DNA of 64,000 nucleotides, taken from the NCBI GenBank assembly GCA_045106765.1, contig JBGCFD010000076.1, positions 1-64,000 of the forward strand, in the 5' to 3' direction. This DNA comes from CAJQQY01 sp045106765. GTDB taxonomy: Bacteria > Bacteroidota > Bacteroidia > Chitinophagales > Saprospiraceae. How positions within the stretch are numbered: position 1 is the stretch's first letter; the number at the start of each line of letters is the position of its first letter. Both the position numbers and the translations under genes were made by a program. The notes beneath the pieces are model-generated. The model saw nothing but the letters and a program-made list of their open reading frames with translations, did no database searches and was not told the origin of the DNA. Positions 41,709-52,103 of this stretch are shown piece after piece.

Positions 41709-44468
41709 CTAAAGTTGTGGTAATGTAAATTTTACCCCGTCTGAAAACTTGGAATAATTGGATAGGAATAAAGGAATTTGATTTGGTTTAGTAGACTTAA
41801 TAACAGAAAAAACCAAAGCACAATAGGTATTGTTATGAATTAAAGGTTCTCCATAATTATCCGTAAAATCTCCTGCTAAATTAATTGCTGTGAAATTGTC
41901 AGAATCTTCTGCCTTCGCTTTTAGAATGGCACCTCTTTCTATTTCTTCTCCTAGAAGTTTTTGACTTTCCTTACCTGAGTCTATTTTATTTTGGACTTCA
42001 TCAATTTGATCTTGATCTTTTACTTTTGCTTTTTTCAATTTAGCTAATAGCTTTTTACTTTCAGCTATCTCCTTAGTCAAATCTTCCATTTTTTCAGCAT
42101 TATCTTTGGAAGCTAATTCTTCTAATTCTTCATAAAGAAAAGCGATCTGTTCTTCAAGATTTTTAATTCTCTTTTCCAGTTCAATTATTAATTGTGCATT
42201 TTCAGTATCCCCTGAATCTATGTAATCAATCCTTTCTTGAGCTGTAAGTCTTTCAGCTTTCAAAGTAAGGAGCTCAATAAACAGGTTGAATATAATCTTG
42301 GAAATACGTTCTATATTATCAATCTGGTCAATAGCAAAACCATCAATTAAAACAAGAATTAAAACAAGAAGTTCCTCCAAAGCCATAGCCCTATCACTTC
42401 CTTCTTTAAAAGCGTTTGCAACTGTTTCCGAAGCAATAAATATTTCTGTTGCCAGAATTTCATCTCCATTAACTGCTGCTAAAAGTTCAGCTCTTAAACT
42501 ATTTGGACTTTGGTCATATAACTCATCTCTTTTCGTGGTTATTTGAATATCGAGATTCACTATATTCTCTTCCAGTTCTAATCTTTCTGTTGTCAATTGA
42601 TTGCCCAAATCCGTAATTTCTGCTTCTAATCCAGCTTTTTCAGCTTCTAATAAATCAAATTGAAACTTAAGTTTTTCAATAAACTCTTCTGTTACTCTTA
42701 TTGCATTTTGACCAAAGGCGACAGGAATACTATTTAGGATATCGTTATCTAAGATAAAATCACTAATCTTAGCTTCATTAACTACTTCAATCGTATTGAG
42801 CTGTTTATTATAATTATCTCTAGCATCTGAATAATTAGTTTTAGCAGTTTTTAGAGCAGTCTCAAGTTGCGCAATCCTTTCTGCTCCAGTCATTTTTTTA
42901 CCGTTTACCATTACCTCCTGGTTATCTGACAAAGTAGCTGTTGCGGAATTGAAAGCTTGTTGAGCATCTAGGAAGCATTGTTCGGTAGTTCTATACGTTT
43001 CATCATTTTGAAACAATATTGTTAACTGCTGTTGAGTAAATTGATTTAAGATGTCTGCCATTTTATTATTCTGATTAAATAAGAATACTCTAAAGTCAGT
43101 AATATTAGTTAATTCCTGATTATGATACATCAAGTTATTTACTGCAAAACTTACATGCATTGCATTTGAAGTGGAACAAGCATCTCCTTTTTCATTTTTA
43201 TGGTTATAAAAATGCAGTCTTGGTTTTTCTGCTGCTGGTAATTCAGTTTGCAAGGTAAAAGGAAGAGAAGGCAATGACAGATATCCGTCCGTATTATCCA
43301 TTTCGTTTTGATATGGACAAGTGTAAACAACATAAACAAAAGCGACATAAGGTACACCTCGTTTAACTGCTTGACCTGTGTTATCTACTGCTACATTATT
43401 ATTGTCTGTTGATTCAGTTGGATCAAATTGAGTAGTGTGAAAATGACGAATATAAGGCCCCAAATCAAAAATAGGATCAGTAGGAGGGTCAGTAGAAGGA
43501 TCGGCTTTAGTTTTTGGACTAAAAGAGCTATAGTAACTTGTTGCTTTTGCTGCATGAATATCAAAAGCCGCTGCATCATCTAGCGTAGTAAAAATTATAC
43601 GATATTCACTAAGTACCCATTCTTCTTTTAATATTCCTTTTAGGAGAACGAACTTTTCTGCATCAAAAGAATTAAAACTAATATCAAATTGTTCTCCTTG
43701 ATTTCCTACTGGGATATACTTTAAATCATAGTTGACTTTTTTATTGATAAACTCTTCTGAGTACCGCATAGCTTTTTCCTCTTCCAATGCAATTTGGTAA
43801 ATTCCAGCTTGCTGATTTTCGTTAGAAATAGCTGTTGCTAAAGCAGATGAGTCTTCTGAGATCTTAGTTTGCAAAGCTTCGAAATTATCGTTAAGCGCTT
43901 TATTCAAAGCTATAATATCAGTACTAAGCGTTTTAGCTTGACTCAAACTAACAGCAGCTCTGGATTGGGCAGCTTCAATAGTTGTATTTAAAGATTGTAA
44001 GGTGGTATTCTCAGCTTTTTTTGCAGCACTCCGAGTAATTTCGTTAGCCATATTGGCTAACTTTTGGATTTTGCTACCACAGTCTTTTGCTGTAGCAACT
44101 GCTAAAATTGCGGCAACATCAGCAGACAGTTCAGTCAAAGAATCAGCAGCAGATTGGATGTTGACAGCTGCTGTCGAAGCTGCGCTATTAGTATTGAGCG
44201 CATCTTTTGCAGCAGTAGTTGCAGCGGTTACGATATTCGCACAAACTTCTGTAGCATTAGTAGCCTCTTTTAATTCTTTACCAATTACTTTCGATTTATC
44301 CTGATTTGTTTCTAATTTATTATCAGCTTTTTCTGTAGCACCGTGAGCATAGTACAAACCTAGCTTTGCTCCTTTTTCAAGGTTTTTTTGAATTAGTTCT
44401 TTACTTTCTAATTCAGTATAGACTTCCTTTATGGCTGTATGAAGCTCTTTATTAAATGTATGACTCAT
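41709..44468 (-). CDS. Long coiled-coil protein with split beta domains (919 aa)
   Basis: A 919-aa protein. Residues about 1-235 are Ala-rich helices (AASTAAVNIQSAADSLTELS). About 245-420 form a beta-rich domain ending VPYVAFVYVVYTCPY and LSLPSLPFTLQ. A second, similar beta domain starts at about 425 (DFRVFLFNQNN), is interrupted at about 480-855 by a long coiled coil (LEAEKAGLEAEITDLGNQL, ELEKRIKNLEEQIAFLYEEL), and resumes with NNTYCALVFSVIKS and FSDGVKFTLPQL at the C-terminus. Inside the coil, about 693-736 is strongly hydrophobic (LEELLVLILVLIDGFA, IIFNLFIELLTL). First gene of the accessory arm. Function unknown. Confidence 0.72.
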   Translation of the reverse strand: MSHTFNKELHTAIKEVYTELESKELIQKNLEKGAKLGLYYAHGATEKADNKLETNQDKSKVIGKELKEATNATEVCANIVTAATTAAKDALNTNSAASTAAVNIQSAADSLTELSADVAAILAVATAKDCGSKIQKLANMANEITRSAAKKAENTTLQSLNTTIEAAQSRAAVSLSQAKTLSTDIIALNKALNDNFEALQTKISEDSSALATAISNENQQAGIYQIALEEEKAMRYSEEFINKKVNYDLKYIPVGNQGEQFDISFNSFDAEKFVLLKGILKEEWVLSEYRIIFTTLDDAAAFDIHAAKATSYYSSFSPKTKADPSTDPPTDPIFDLGPYIRHFHTTQFDPTESTDNNNVAVDNTGQAVKRGVPYVAFVYVVYTCPYQNEMDNTDGYLSLPSLPFTLQTELPAAEKPRLHFYNHKNEKGDACSTSNAMHVSFAVNNLMYHNQELTNITDFRVFLFNQNNKMADILNQFTQQQLTILFQNDETYRTTEQCFLDAQQAFNSATATLSDNQEVMVNGKKMTGAERIAQLETALKTAKTNYSDARDNYNKQLNTIEVVNEAKISDFILDNDILNSIPVAFGQNAIRVTEEFIEKLKFQFDLLEAEKAGLEAEITDLGNQLTTERLELEENIVNLDIQITTKRDELYDQSPNSLRAELLAAVNGDEILATEIFIASETVANAFKEGSDRAMALEELLVLILVLIDGFAIDQIDNIERISKIIFNLFIELLTLKAERLTAQERIDYIDSGDTENAQLIIELEKRIKNLEEQIAFLYEELEELASKDNAEKMEDLTKEIAESKKLLAKLKKAKVKDQDQIDEVQNKIDSGKESQKLLGEEIERGAILKAKAEDSDNFTAINLAGDFTDNYGEPLIHNNTYCALVFSVIKSTKPNQIPLFLSNYSKFSDGVKFTLPQL

Positions 44469-44514
44469 ATTTGTGAATTTTAAGGTTTAAATTGTTATTT
44501 TAATATATAGATGG

Positions 44515-44540
44515 TTCATCCTTAAAAAAATAAGGATGAA
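44515..44540 (-). terminator. Hairpin between eCIS core and accessory genes
   Basis: A perfect 10-bp stem (TTCATCCTTA) with a 6-nt A loop sits in the 120-bp gap after the AAA+ ATPase gene. There is no clear T-run after it on the minus strand, so it may be an attenuator or RNA-processing site rather than a full terminator. Confidence 0.5.
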
Positions 44541-44588
44541 TATTTATTAACTAGAATCAAAAATATCCTTTCGCATAGGCATCAAGTT

Positions 44589-45977
44589 TTAAATGGTTTT
44601 TCCATATTTTTGAAATTCTTTTCGGATGCCATCAACTATTTCTTGGTGACTTATTTTTTTACTATTTCTTTGGGTAGCTTGTAAAGCACTTCTTCTAAAA
44701 ATATTTATCATCGAGCCACCAGATAATTCATAATCTATAGCGATCTTTTTTAAATCAACTGATGCTTCTAATTTAATTTCACCACTAAAAATATTTTCCC
44801 ATAATTTTAATCGTTGATTCGGATCAGGAATTGGAAAATAAATCGTGGACTGAAACCTTCGACTAAAAGCTTCATCCATATTTGATTTTAGATTAGAAGC
44901 TAAAATGACAATGCCTGGAAAATCTTCAATCCGCTGAAGAAGGTAAGCTACTTCCTGATTGGCAAATCGGTCATTACTTGAATTGGTTGAAGTTCTTTTT
45001 CCAAAGAGTGCATCTGCTTCGTCAAAAAACAGAATCCAGTTTTTCTTTTCTGCATGCTTAAAAATCTTTTCTAAATTCTTTTCTGTCTCACCAATATATT
45101 TCGAAACGATTAATGACAAATCAATTCTGTAAACATCTAAGCCACAAGTTTTTCCAATAAGAGAAGCTGTCATGGTTTTTCCAGTTCCAGGAGGACCATA
45201 GAAAAGACTTCGGAATCCAGGTTTTACATGCTTACCAAAAACTGAATCTGCCATCAATTCATCTTTATGATTAATCCATGTTTTGATTTGCATAATCTCT
45301 TCTCTCACAAAAGGACTGATTACCAAATCTTCCCAGCTCATTTTCGTTTCAATTTTTTCAGCTGGAAAAGATTCGGAAGAGGAGGATAGGTAGAACTCAC
45401 CTGATGTAATGGCATAAAGAATTTTATCATTAATTAACAAACGACCACTTAGCATTGGCTCCTTATTTTCAATCCTTTCCAGATGCAAAATATTTTCTGT
45501 TGCAAATGGGTGGTGAGCACTAAATAATTCCAAGATTTTAAATCGTTCTTCAAAAACTTCCTGTGCTAATAAAAATGCTGCTGTTTCTCCTGTGGGTAAA
45601 AACCCCGAATGCGTTTTTCCAGCATGTCCACCAAATTCTGTAAAGGGTCGATTCAGTTGTGGGTTATTGGTGAAAAATAAATCGAGTAATTGCGATTTCA
45701 AATGAGGTACCAATGTTAAACATAAGACTATACGTTCCTTAATACCAAAACCATGTTTTTTAATCAATTGAGCATAAGAAGATTCATCTTCCTCCAAGTC
45801 TGGTGGAACAGGAAATACTGAGGATTCTCCTTCTGGATCGAAGTATGATTTGAATTTTATATCCAAGACCATAGCGAACCATTGGAATTCTTTTTCCAAA
45901 GTATTACCATTAATATTTGTTATATTTTTTTCTAGTTCACTCATCTCCAGTTTACTTTTATTCCTTTTTTCATCCAA
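44589..45977 (-). CDS. eCIS AAA+ ATPase (Afp15-like)
   Basis: A 462-aa ATPase. Walker A is GPPGTGKT at about 260-267, Walker B is ILFFDEADALFG at about 315, and an arginine-finger-like FSRRFQ follows at about 365. The N-terminal 230 residues are a family-specific domain that would contact the injection particle. Every complete eCIS locus encodes such an ATPase; it is needed for assembly in the AFP system but is not part of the mature particle's contraction. The start overlaps the tape-measure gene by 37 bp. Confidence 0.92.
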   Translation of the reverse strand: MDEKRNKSKLEMSELEKNITNINGNTLEKEFQWFAMVLDIKFKSYFDPEGESSVFPVPPDLEEDESSYAQLIKKHGFGIKERIVLCLTLVPHLKSQLLDLFFTNNPQLNRPFTEFGGHAGKTHSGFLPTGETAAFLLAQEVFEERFKILELFSAHHPFATENILHLERIENKEPMLSGRLLINDKILYAITSGEFYLSSSSESFPAEKIETKMSWEDLVISPFVREEIMQIKTWINHKDELMADSVFGKHVKPGFRSLFYGPPGTGKTMTASLIGKTCGLDVYRIDLSLIVSKYIGETEKNLEKIFKHAEKKNWILFFDEADALFGKRTSTNSSNDRFANQEVAYLLQRIEDFPGIVILASNLKSNMDEAFSRRFQSTIYFPIPDPNQRLKLWENIFSGEIKLEASVDLKKIAIDYELSGGSMINIFRRSALQATQRNSKKISHQEIVDGIRKEFQKYGKTI

Positions 45978-48900
45978 TTAAATTTCACAGGACTTAATGT
46001 AAAAGGTTTATAATCTAAAAGGATATCAAATGAACTTGTTTCAACATTTAATTCCCAATGTTTTTCTTTTTTGGTTAGTTTCCCTTTTCTGTGCAACCAA
46101 GATTCTCGGAAGCCTTCTTGAGAACTATTGCTTACCATCTTCCAATGGCTAATAATTGCATCTAACATTTTTGAAGTAATATCTTTTTCCAAGTCATTAG
46201 CTTCGAAATCTGTCGAGAGTATTTCATTAGCAGTCAGACCACAGAGTATTTTATTTAGCATCAGTTGTTCGTCTAAATATTCTCCTGTTGGGTTAAACAC
46301 ATACTGTAAGAGTTGTGCTGCTCTTTTGGCTAATTCAGGTTTTATAGTTCCTGATTCGTCTAGATATCCACATTGATCAAAGAAAAAATGTAAGTATCCA
46401 TTTAGGATAACCAAGCCAGCATTGCTAATAAAAATTTCTTGCCCTAGCTCTACTTCTTTTTTCTTTTTATAGGCAATTTTAGAATACTTTTGTCTGGAAG
46501 AAGTAAGCATGTCTTGTAGCAATAAAGCTGATTTTGATTTGAAGAGTAATTGACTTTCAATTTCTTTTGTAAGTTTTTTTTCTAAGTCAACTAGGTTATC
46601 ATCTAAGCTTCCTCGAATCGGAATTTTCCAAGATTCTTTCTCTTCAAAAAAACTATCCGGTAATTTATATTGACCAATTATTATTTCTAGATCATTTAAA
46701 AATGACTGTGGAAAATCAAATGAATTTTGTAGCAAAAAAACTAAACTATGTGTTTTGATTTTTTGCATAATATTTTCCCTTTGCTGAATTCCAAAATGAT
46801 AAAGTCGTTTGTTAAATCGGACTAAAAAATCCTGAATGCTTAGCGCTCTATGATCTTGAAAATTATGGATAAGAATTTCTGTAGCTTCCTTTGGTAAACG
46901 TTGAGCAAATTCTTTTAGCTTCGTGGAAGAAGTTTTTTTAAGTGCATTAATTAGCGCTTCTTTTTGAAATAAAATTAAGTGTTGGATAGCTTCTTCCATA
47001 TTGGAAAATCCTCGTTGAGTAAAGACTGTTTGAGTTTGATTTGGTGTTTTTAAAATTAGATTTATTAAAGATTCTGAAATTCTTGATCCACTTAAATTTA
47101 TACGTGAAATTTCTTTTTGTTGATTCCCATAATCGGTTTTAGTTTTCTGAGATCCAGCCTTTTTAGTTTCTAAGTTTTTAGTTTTTTTAGCTTTTTCCTC
47201 CAATTTAATTTCTCGAATTAATTGCATGAAAACTCGATAGTTACTTTCCTCTGTGCCGTTAAAATTAGTAGTATTTATAGCATTGAAAAGTTGATTAATT
47301 AAAGCATGAAATTGAATGTTATAATGTGCTGCAGTTTGATTTAATAACGTTTTTAAAAAATATTTTTTGTTGAATCTTGACGAAGAATGAGACAATAAAA
47401 TTTTAAGAATAATATTCCATAATGCATCCGATAATTCAATGGATGAGGTTCGAATTATTTGTTGTTTTTTCTGAAGTATTAAAGTGTTTTGATGATAATC
47501 TATAATTGATTGATAGTTTTTTGGTTCCAATGCTTTGACCATCATTTGGATCAAGTCTTCATCAAAATCATAAATTAGGCGTTCAATTATTGAAAAATAA
47601 TTTGATTGCTTTTTTATTGCTTGAAAGATTAATTGAGGTTCTTCTTTTATTGATTCAATTATGATTCTTCGAATAAAAGAAAGACTGGTTGAACTATTCT
47701 TTTTTAGAAAATAGTCCTGGATTAATATTTCAATTTGTTGTTGATTATAATATGATTTTTCTTGTTTTTCTTCCTTTAATAATTTATTTTTTTTCTTTGA
47801 TTTCAGGACAGGTGAAATATCTGAAATCTCTTGTTTAGTTAAATCAATTTTTGATTGGGGTGATTTATTTTCATTTTTTAATTCACTTAGTAATTTTATA
47901 AAAACTGGAACACGAGAAGACTTCGAAGCAATTTGCAAAGCTGTTTGTTGGAGCTTTTCTATTAATTCGTAGAAGTCAATATTGTAATGATTGGAAAGTT
48001 GGCTAATTACATTTTTTAAAAAAGAAATTTGATTAAAATAAGTACCAGATTTATTGATTAGTATATGCAATATTATTTCCCAAAGGCTATACGAAAATGC
48101 CTTTTCCGAAACAGCAGATATTGGCTCTCTTCGATGAATGATAACTAAACTTTGATGATAGTCTAAAATGGTTTTGAAAGAACCAGGTTCCATTCGACGA
48201 ATCAAGGCATAGATGGGTCTTAGCCCAAAGTGCTTAATCATCTGCTTAACTAAAATAGACGTTTTTTTACTGTCCTTCAAAACTTCCATCAATGTACTTT
48301 CCGATGTTTGTAACAACTGCATTAAATGTTGCTGCAAATAATTAAGTCGAATAGATTCAAAATTTGATGTTGAATTTTTTTCTAATAAAAACTGAAATAA
48401 AAGTTCATTTTTTTTATCAAATTCGAGATCAGAAAATTCCTTTTTGAAATTTATCTTTTCTCGTGTATTCAAATTTAGTCCTTTTGAAATGTCTGATAAA
48501 ATATTCAAAACTCCTACAGAGATTTCTCCATTTGAATCTTGAATTTCATCTTCTAATATTGCGATTAGATTAGAAAAAGGAAAATGGAATTTTTGACTAA
48601 ATTGGATTAATACGTTTTTTACTAATCTTGTACTTTGATCTCCATGCAAAGGATTTATCAAAATATAGTTTAAGATAAGCAACCATAAATCTTTTTCCAA
48701 TTTACTTTCAGCAATATTTAACGCTTTATGTGAAATTATACTTCGACAAACTTGACGATGAAACTGTTGGATAAATTTACTATTTGTTGAAGATAAAACT
48801 TGAATGATTTCAAAGATCATTGATGTATCAAATCTGGAAATAATTCTTTTTCTGACTTGCTCAGATTTTCCTATTTCTTTTAAAAGTTCCATTAAAGTTA

Positions 48901-49333
48901 ATGGATATTCTTTAACACATTTAACCAAAAGATTGCCTGCATTTTCTTGTGTATTCCAAGGGAGATAACCTTCTACTAAATAGTGTCTAATTAAATCTAT
49001 ATGGTTATATGATTTTGAAATCAGAATACCTTTTTTAAGAGTCGTTCCTTTTAATAATTCTTTAATTTTTTCAGTTAGCGAATCATAGACTTTTTGTCCA
49101 AATTGTGCATTCAAATTTCGATAATGTATCGCACCTAAGTCCAATTCAATTTGATCCAAACTTGCAAATTCTTCAACCCCGACGAATTGATCTAGGCAAC
49201 GACTAATAGCTTCCTCCAATTCTTGATAATGAATCCGACGAATATCATCATACAATTCTGTTGCTCGACGCTCATCATCAAAAATGATATCAAACAAGAG
49301 AGATTTGATGTTATGTTTATTATTAGGATTCAT
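45941..49333 (-). CDS. eCIS tape-measure protein (Afp14-like) with tandem repeats
   Basis: A 1130-aa protein matching the contractile-injection-system tape-measure family: the N-terminal block IRRIHYQELEEAISRCLDQF with LDQIELDLGAI is conserved. Three internal units can be aligned by an L-W-x-x-I-L motif at residues 216, 418 and 639; each unit runs from an iso/leucine-rich helix through LDYHQSLVI-like and LWEIILHILI-like segments to HYNIDFYELIEKL-like ends, about 200-220 residues apart. These proteins set tube length. It overlaps the ATPase gene by 37 bp and the gene upstream by 11 bp. Confidence 0.9.
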   Translation of the reverse strand: MNPNNKHNIKSLLFDIIFDDERRATELYDDIRRIHYQELEEAISRCLDQFVGVEEFASLDQIELDLGAIHYRNLNAQFGQKVYDSLTEKIKELLKGTTLKKGILISKSYNHIDLIRHYLVEGYLPWNTQENAGNLLVKCVKEYPLTLMELLKEIGKSEQVRKRIISRFDTSMIFEIIQVLSSTNSKFIQQFHRQVCRSIISHKALNIAESKLEKDLWLLILNYILINPLHGDQSTRLVKNVLIQFSQKFHFPFSNLIAILEDEIQDSNGEISVGVLNILSDISKGLNLNTREKINFKKEFSDLEFDKKNELLFQFLLEKNSTSNFESIRLNYLQQHLMQLLQTSESTLMEVLKDSKKTSILVKQMIKHFGLRPIYALIRRMEPGSFKTILDYHQSLVIIHRREPISAVSEKAFSYSLWEIILHILINKSGTYFNQISFLKNVISQLSNHYNIDFYELIEKLQQTALQIASKSSRVPVFIKLLSELKNENKSPQSKIDLTKQEISDISPVLKSKKKNKLLKEEKQEKSYYNQQQIEILIQDYFLKKNSSTSLSFIRRIIIESIKEEPQLIFQAIKKQSNYFSIIERLIYDFDEDLIQMMVKALEPKNYQSIIDYHQNTLILQKKQQIIRTSSIELSDALWNIILKILLSHSSSRFNKKYFLKTLLNQTAAHYNIQFHALINQLFNAINTTNFNGTEESNYRVFMQLIREIKLEEKAKKTKNLETKKAGSQKTKTDYGNQQKEISRINLSGSRISESLINLILKTPNQTQTVFTQRGFSNMEEAIQHLILFQKEALINALKKTSSTKLKEFAQRLPKEATEILIHNFQDHRALSIQDFLVRFNKRLYHFGIQQRENIMQKIKTHSLVFLLQNSFDFPQSFLNDLEIIIGQYKLPDSFFEEKESWKIPIRGSLDDNLVDLEKKLTKEIESQLLFKSKSALLLQDMLTSSRQKYSKIAYKKKKEVELGQEIFISNAGLVILNGYLHFFFDQCGYLDESGTIKPELAKRAAQLLQYVFNPTGEYLDEQLMLNKILCGLTANEILSTDFEANDLEKDITSKMLDAIISHWKMVSNSSQEGFRESWLHRKGKLTKKEKHWELNVETSSFDILLDYKPFTLSPVKFNWMKKGIKVNWR

Positions 49334-52067
49334 AATTACTTTTTAAGTTTTTTAAAATGTTTAATATATTCCAGATCTCTTCTTGTTCGAACTCTCTTAA
49401 ACACCTAAATTCATTTTGCTTTTTTGCTGCTAAAATTTCTCCCATCCAACAATTGTAAAATGTTAATAAATCACTCATAGTAGTTTGTCGAACATCATAG
49501 ATTTTATACACTACATTCATCGGAAGTATTTCTCTTAATTTGTTGATGAAAAACTGTTTGTATTGTGTTTTTTGTAAAAGCGCAATCCACTCAGGAATGA
49601 TGATAGAAACGCTATTGTCAATAAAATGCAAAGGGATTTCCATTGGAAGATTGATAGGATGATCTTCGTTATTATCCAAATTTTTTGGATGATTTACAGT
49701 TACTGTGAATTCAACTGGAATTGTATTTAATATAGACTTTGTTTGCTCAAAAGCATTTTTAGCAGCGGATGATTCTTTAAATTGAAATGCAGAAATCCAT
49801 ATTTTGTATAATTGATTATTTGAATTGGCAAGGTCCTCAAAATTCAGATCTAATCCGTTTCGTATAAAAGCAACGAAATTTTGTAATTGATCAATTTGGA
49901 GGTTTTGAAAATAGTATGCAACATCACATTTAACTTCTAAATTAAAAGTGAAATTTTGAAACAGTCGAATGTTATCAATAAAGATGAATCCTTTGGATTG
50001 CTGAATTAATCTTTCCAAAGTAAATAGAGTAGGGGATAAAAGTTTTTTCAGTTTTGGAATGAATAACTCTCTGTTCATTGGACGACCTGCCTCATCAATA
50101 AGTTGATTAAAAAAAATCTCCTTGTTAGAAAATTTAAATAATAATTTTTTATTAAAATGTAGCTCTATCCAATCTCCTTTAATTGGATTAGGTCGTTCAA
50201 TTCTATCTATACCAAATACTTTATTTTTATCTTTTGGTTTACAATAAATTGCTTCGATTAAATTGGAATCATTTTCAAAAATTTGATAGATAGATTCCAT
50301 TATTCCTTCATAATAACCATTGAGTTGGAGTTGATTATCTGCTATTAATTCAAGTCCAGCGAACAAGGTATTGTTAGCTTCTCCTTTTTGGAAATATGAC
50401 CTTGCTCGGTTTGCGCTAAGTAAAGGAAATGTTTTTAAGGTATCACTAATTTGCACGACTTCCGCAGTTTGAGCATCTCCATAATTTGGATTGGTTAGAT
50501 TCAAATAATTAGCATTATGTTCAGCTCCGAACCTTGCCAACAAATGTTTTAATACTTTATTTTTTCGAGCTAAATTGGCTTCAGGAGATTCAATCGCAGC
50601 CATTAATTCTTGCCGGTATGGATTTAGAGAATCTCTTTTGTATGCCTTCCAATCTTCGGCTTCATTTTTTACAGAAGGTTTTCTATTGTAGCCACTTACA
50701 TCTCTTAAAATTTCTTGAATACCTGGTACCTCATAAATATCTTGAAAATAATAAGTCTTTCCTGCTAACTGATATTTGTTGCGTCCACTATCAAAAGAAA
50801 ACAAATCTCCAACATGATCCAACTGCGCTAAATAATTCGCTAGAATTTGTTCATAAAGTCCTAAATATGCTTTTAATTGTTTGTTTTTAGCAATCCTTGT
50901 CGGGTTAGTATTTTGACTTTTATACTTTTTATTCAACTCATAAATCTCAGGGAAATGATGCTGGATTGAATAATACTCACCTATTTCTCTGAAGGTTCCT
51001 GTAGGAAGATATTCATCAAAATTAGTTGGACGATGAGGTTGTGGGATCAGCTTAGTTAATTGATATTCCACCTTGTGTTCTGAAATGGAATCTACGGATC
51101 TTCCATTTTGTATAATTTCCAATTTATCATGAAAAAGACTTTCAATACTAAAATAAAAGACTTCTGAATCAGAGACATCTATTTTTTCAAAATCAATAAA
51201 ATTGAATTCATCGCTAATTGGAATATCAAAATTTAGATCCGACACAAAACTTACTCCTTCTACATTATTAATGGTCACCATTAAATTATGAAGCGTAATA
51301 AATTTTCTTTTAGATTGAAAATTATCATCTGCTAAAAAACCTCCATTGAGAAGTGGTCCATCAAATATCTCATCGTTAGATTTTCGATCATTTAATAAAT
51401 CTTCATAAGTATAAAATAATGGATAAGGAGATAAATAATTATTGAGAGCAAAAATTAATGAGGCAATAAACTCTTCCAAATTAATTGATGCATCTACATT
51501 GATTTGCCCTTTTAGCTTAAGTAAGTTTTGGGTAAGAATTACTGATGGTTGAAACAATTGACCAACATTTTGATAATCCAGTAATACCTGATCTACTTTA
51601 GATTGAATATTATCACGTTCACTTGTAGTAACCTTTTTGAAAGCAGGTTGGAGTTCAAGAAAAGGAATGAAAATATTTGTAGTTTCCCTATTTTTTAAAT
51701 TAAAATAAACCTGTTTTAATTCTGCGACTTCATCAATTAACTTCTTTTTAAAATCGACTAAACTGACAGGACTTGAGGGAAGAATATCTTGAGGTTTTAC
51801 AAATCGATTTTTATAATTAATCTTTCCATTTTCTTTAGTAAGAATATCTTCTATCGGCAAACTTGTTTTATAACTCAACTCAGTCAATGCGTAGCAAAGC
51901 GTTTGTAAGATAGTAACGCCAGGATCACCTAAATTATAGTTATTCCAATTATCACCACTATACTCACTTATCCATTGCAAACCTTGTTCATAGAGATATT
52001 GATAATCTCCTGAAGGTGGATTTTTTTCTGATCTGTGAATTACTGGCAATTTTGTTTTTGCTTGCAT
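49323..52067 (-). CDS. eCIS baseplate J-like protein (Afp12-like)
   Basis: A 914-aa protein. The N-terminus has the signature of the second eCIS baseplate subunit: GLQWISEYSGDNWNNYNLG, DPGVTILQTLCYALTELSY. The rest is a mix of beta and helical regions without other motifs. Baseplate J/gp6-like proteins form the wedge ring around the spike. Start overlaps nothing but lies 36 bp after the larger baseplate gene; its end overlaps the tape-measure start by 11 bp, so translation is coupled. Confidence 0.85.
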   Translation of the reverse strand: MQAKTKLPVIHRSEKNPPSGDYQYLYEQGLQWISEYSGDNWNNYNLGDPGVTILQTLCYALTELSYKTSLPIEDILTKENGKINYKNRFVKPQDILPSSPVSLVDFKKKLIDEVAELKQVYFNLKNRETTNIFIPFLELQPAFKKVTTSERDNIQSKVDQVLLDYQNVGQLFQPSVILTQNLLKLKGQINVDASINLEEFIASLIFALNNYLSPYPLFYTYEDLLNDRKSNDEIFDGPLLNGGFLADDNFQSKRKFITLHNLMVTINNVEGVSFVSDLNFDIPISDEFNFIDFEKIDVSDSEVFYFSIESLFHDKLEIIQNGRSVDSISEHKVEYQLTKLIPQPHRPTNFDEYLPTGTFREIGEYYSIQHHFPEIYELNKKYKSQNTNPTRIAKNKQLKAYLGLYEQILANYLAQLDHVGDLFSFDSGRNKYQLAGKTYYFQDIYEVPGIQEILRDVSGYNRKPSVKNEAEDWKAYKRDSLNPYRQELMAAIESPEANLARKNKVLKHLLARFGAEHNANYLNLTNPNYGDAQTAEVVQISDTLKTFPLLSANRARSYFQKGEANNTLFAGLELIADNQLQLNGYYEGIMESIYQIFENDSNLIEAIYCKPKDKNKVFGIDRIERPNPIKGDWIELHFNKKLLFKFSNKEIFFNQLIDEAGRPMNRELFIPKLKKLLSPTLFTLERLIQQSKGFIFIDNIRLFQNFTFNLEVKCDVAYYFQNLQIDQLQNFVAFIRNGLDLNFEDLANSNNQLYKIWISAFQFKESSAAKNAFEQTKSILNTIPVEFTVTVNHPKNLDNNEDHPINLPMEIPLHFIDNSVSIIIPEWIALLQKTQYKQFFINKLREILPMNVVYKIYDVRQTTMSDLLTFYNCWMGEILAAKKQNEFRCLREFEQEEIWNILNILKNLKSNYES

Positions 52068-52103
52068 TTTTTTATTCTGATAAAATTAAATCATTCTAAA
52101 TTT

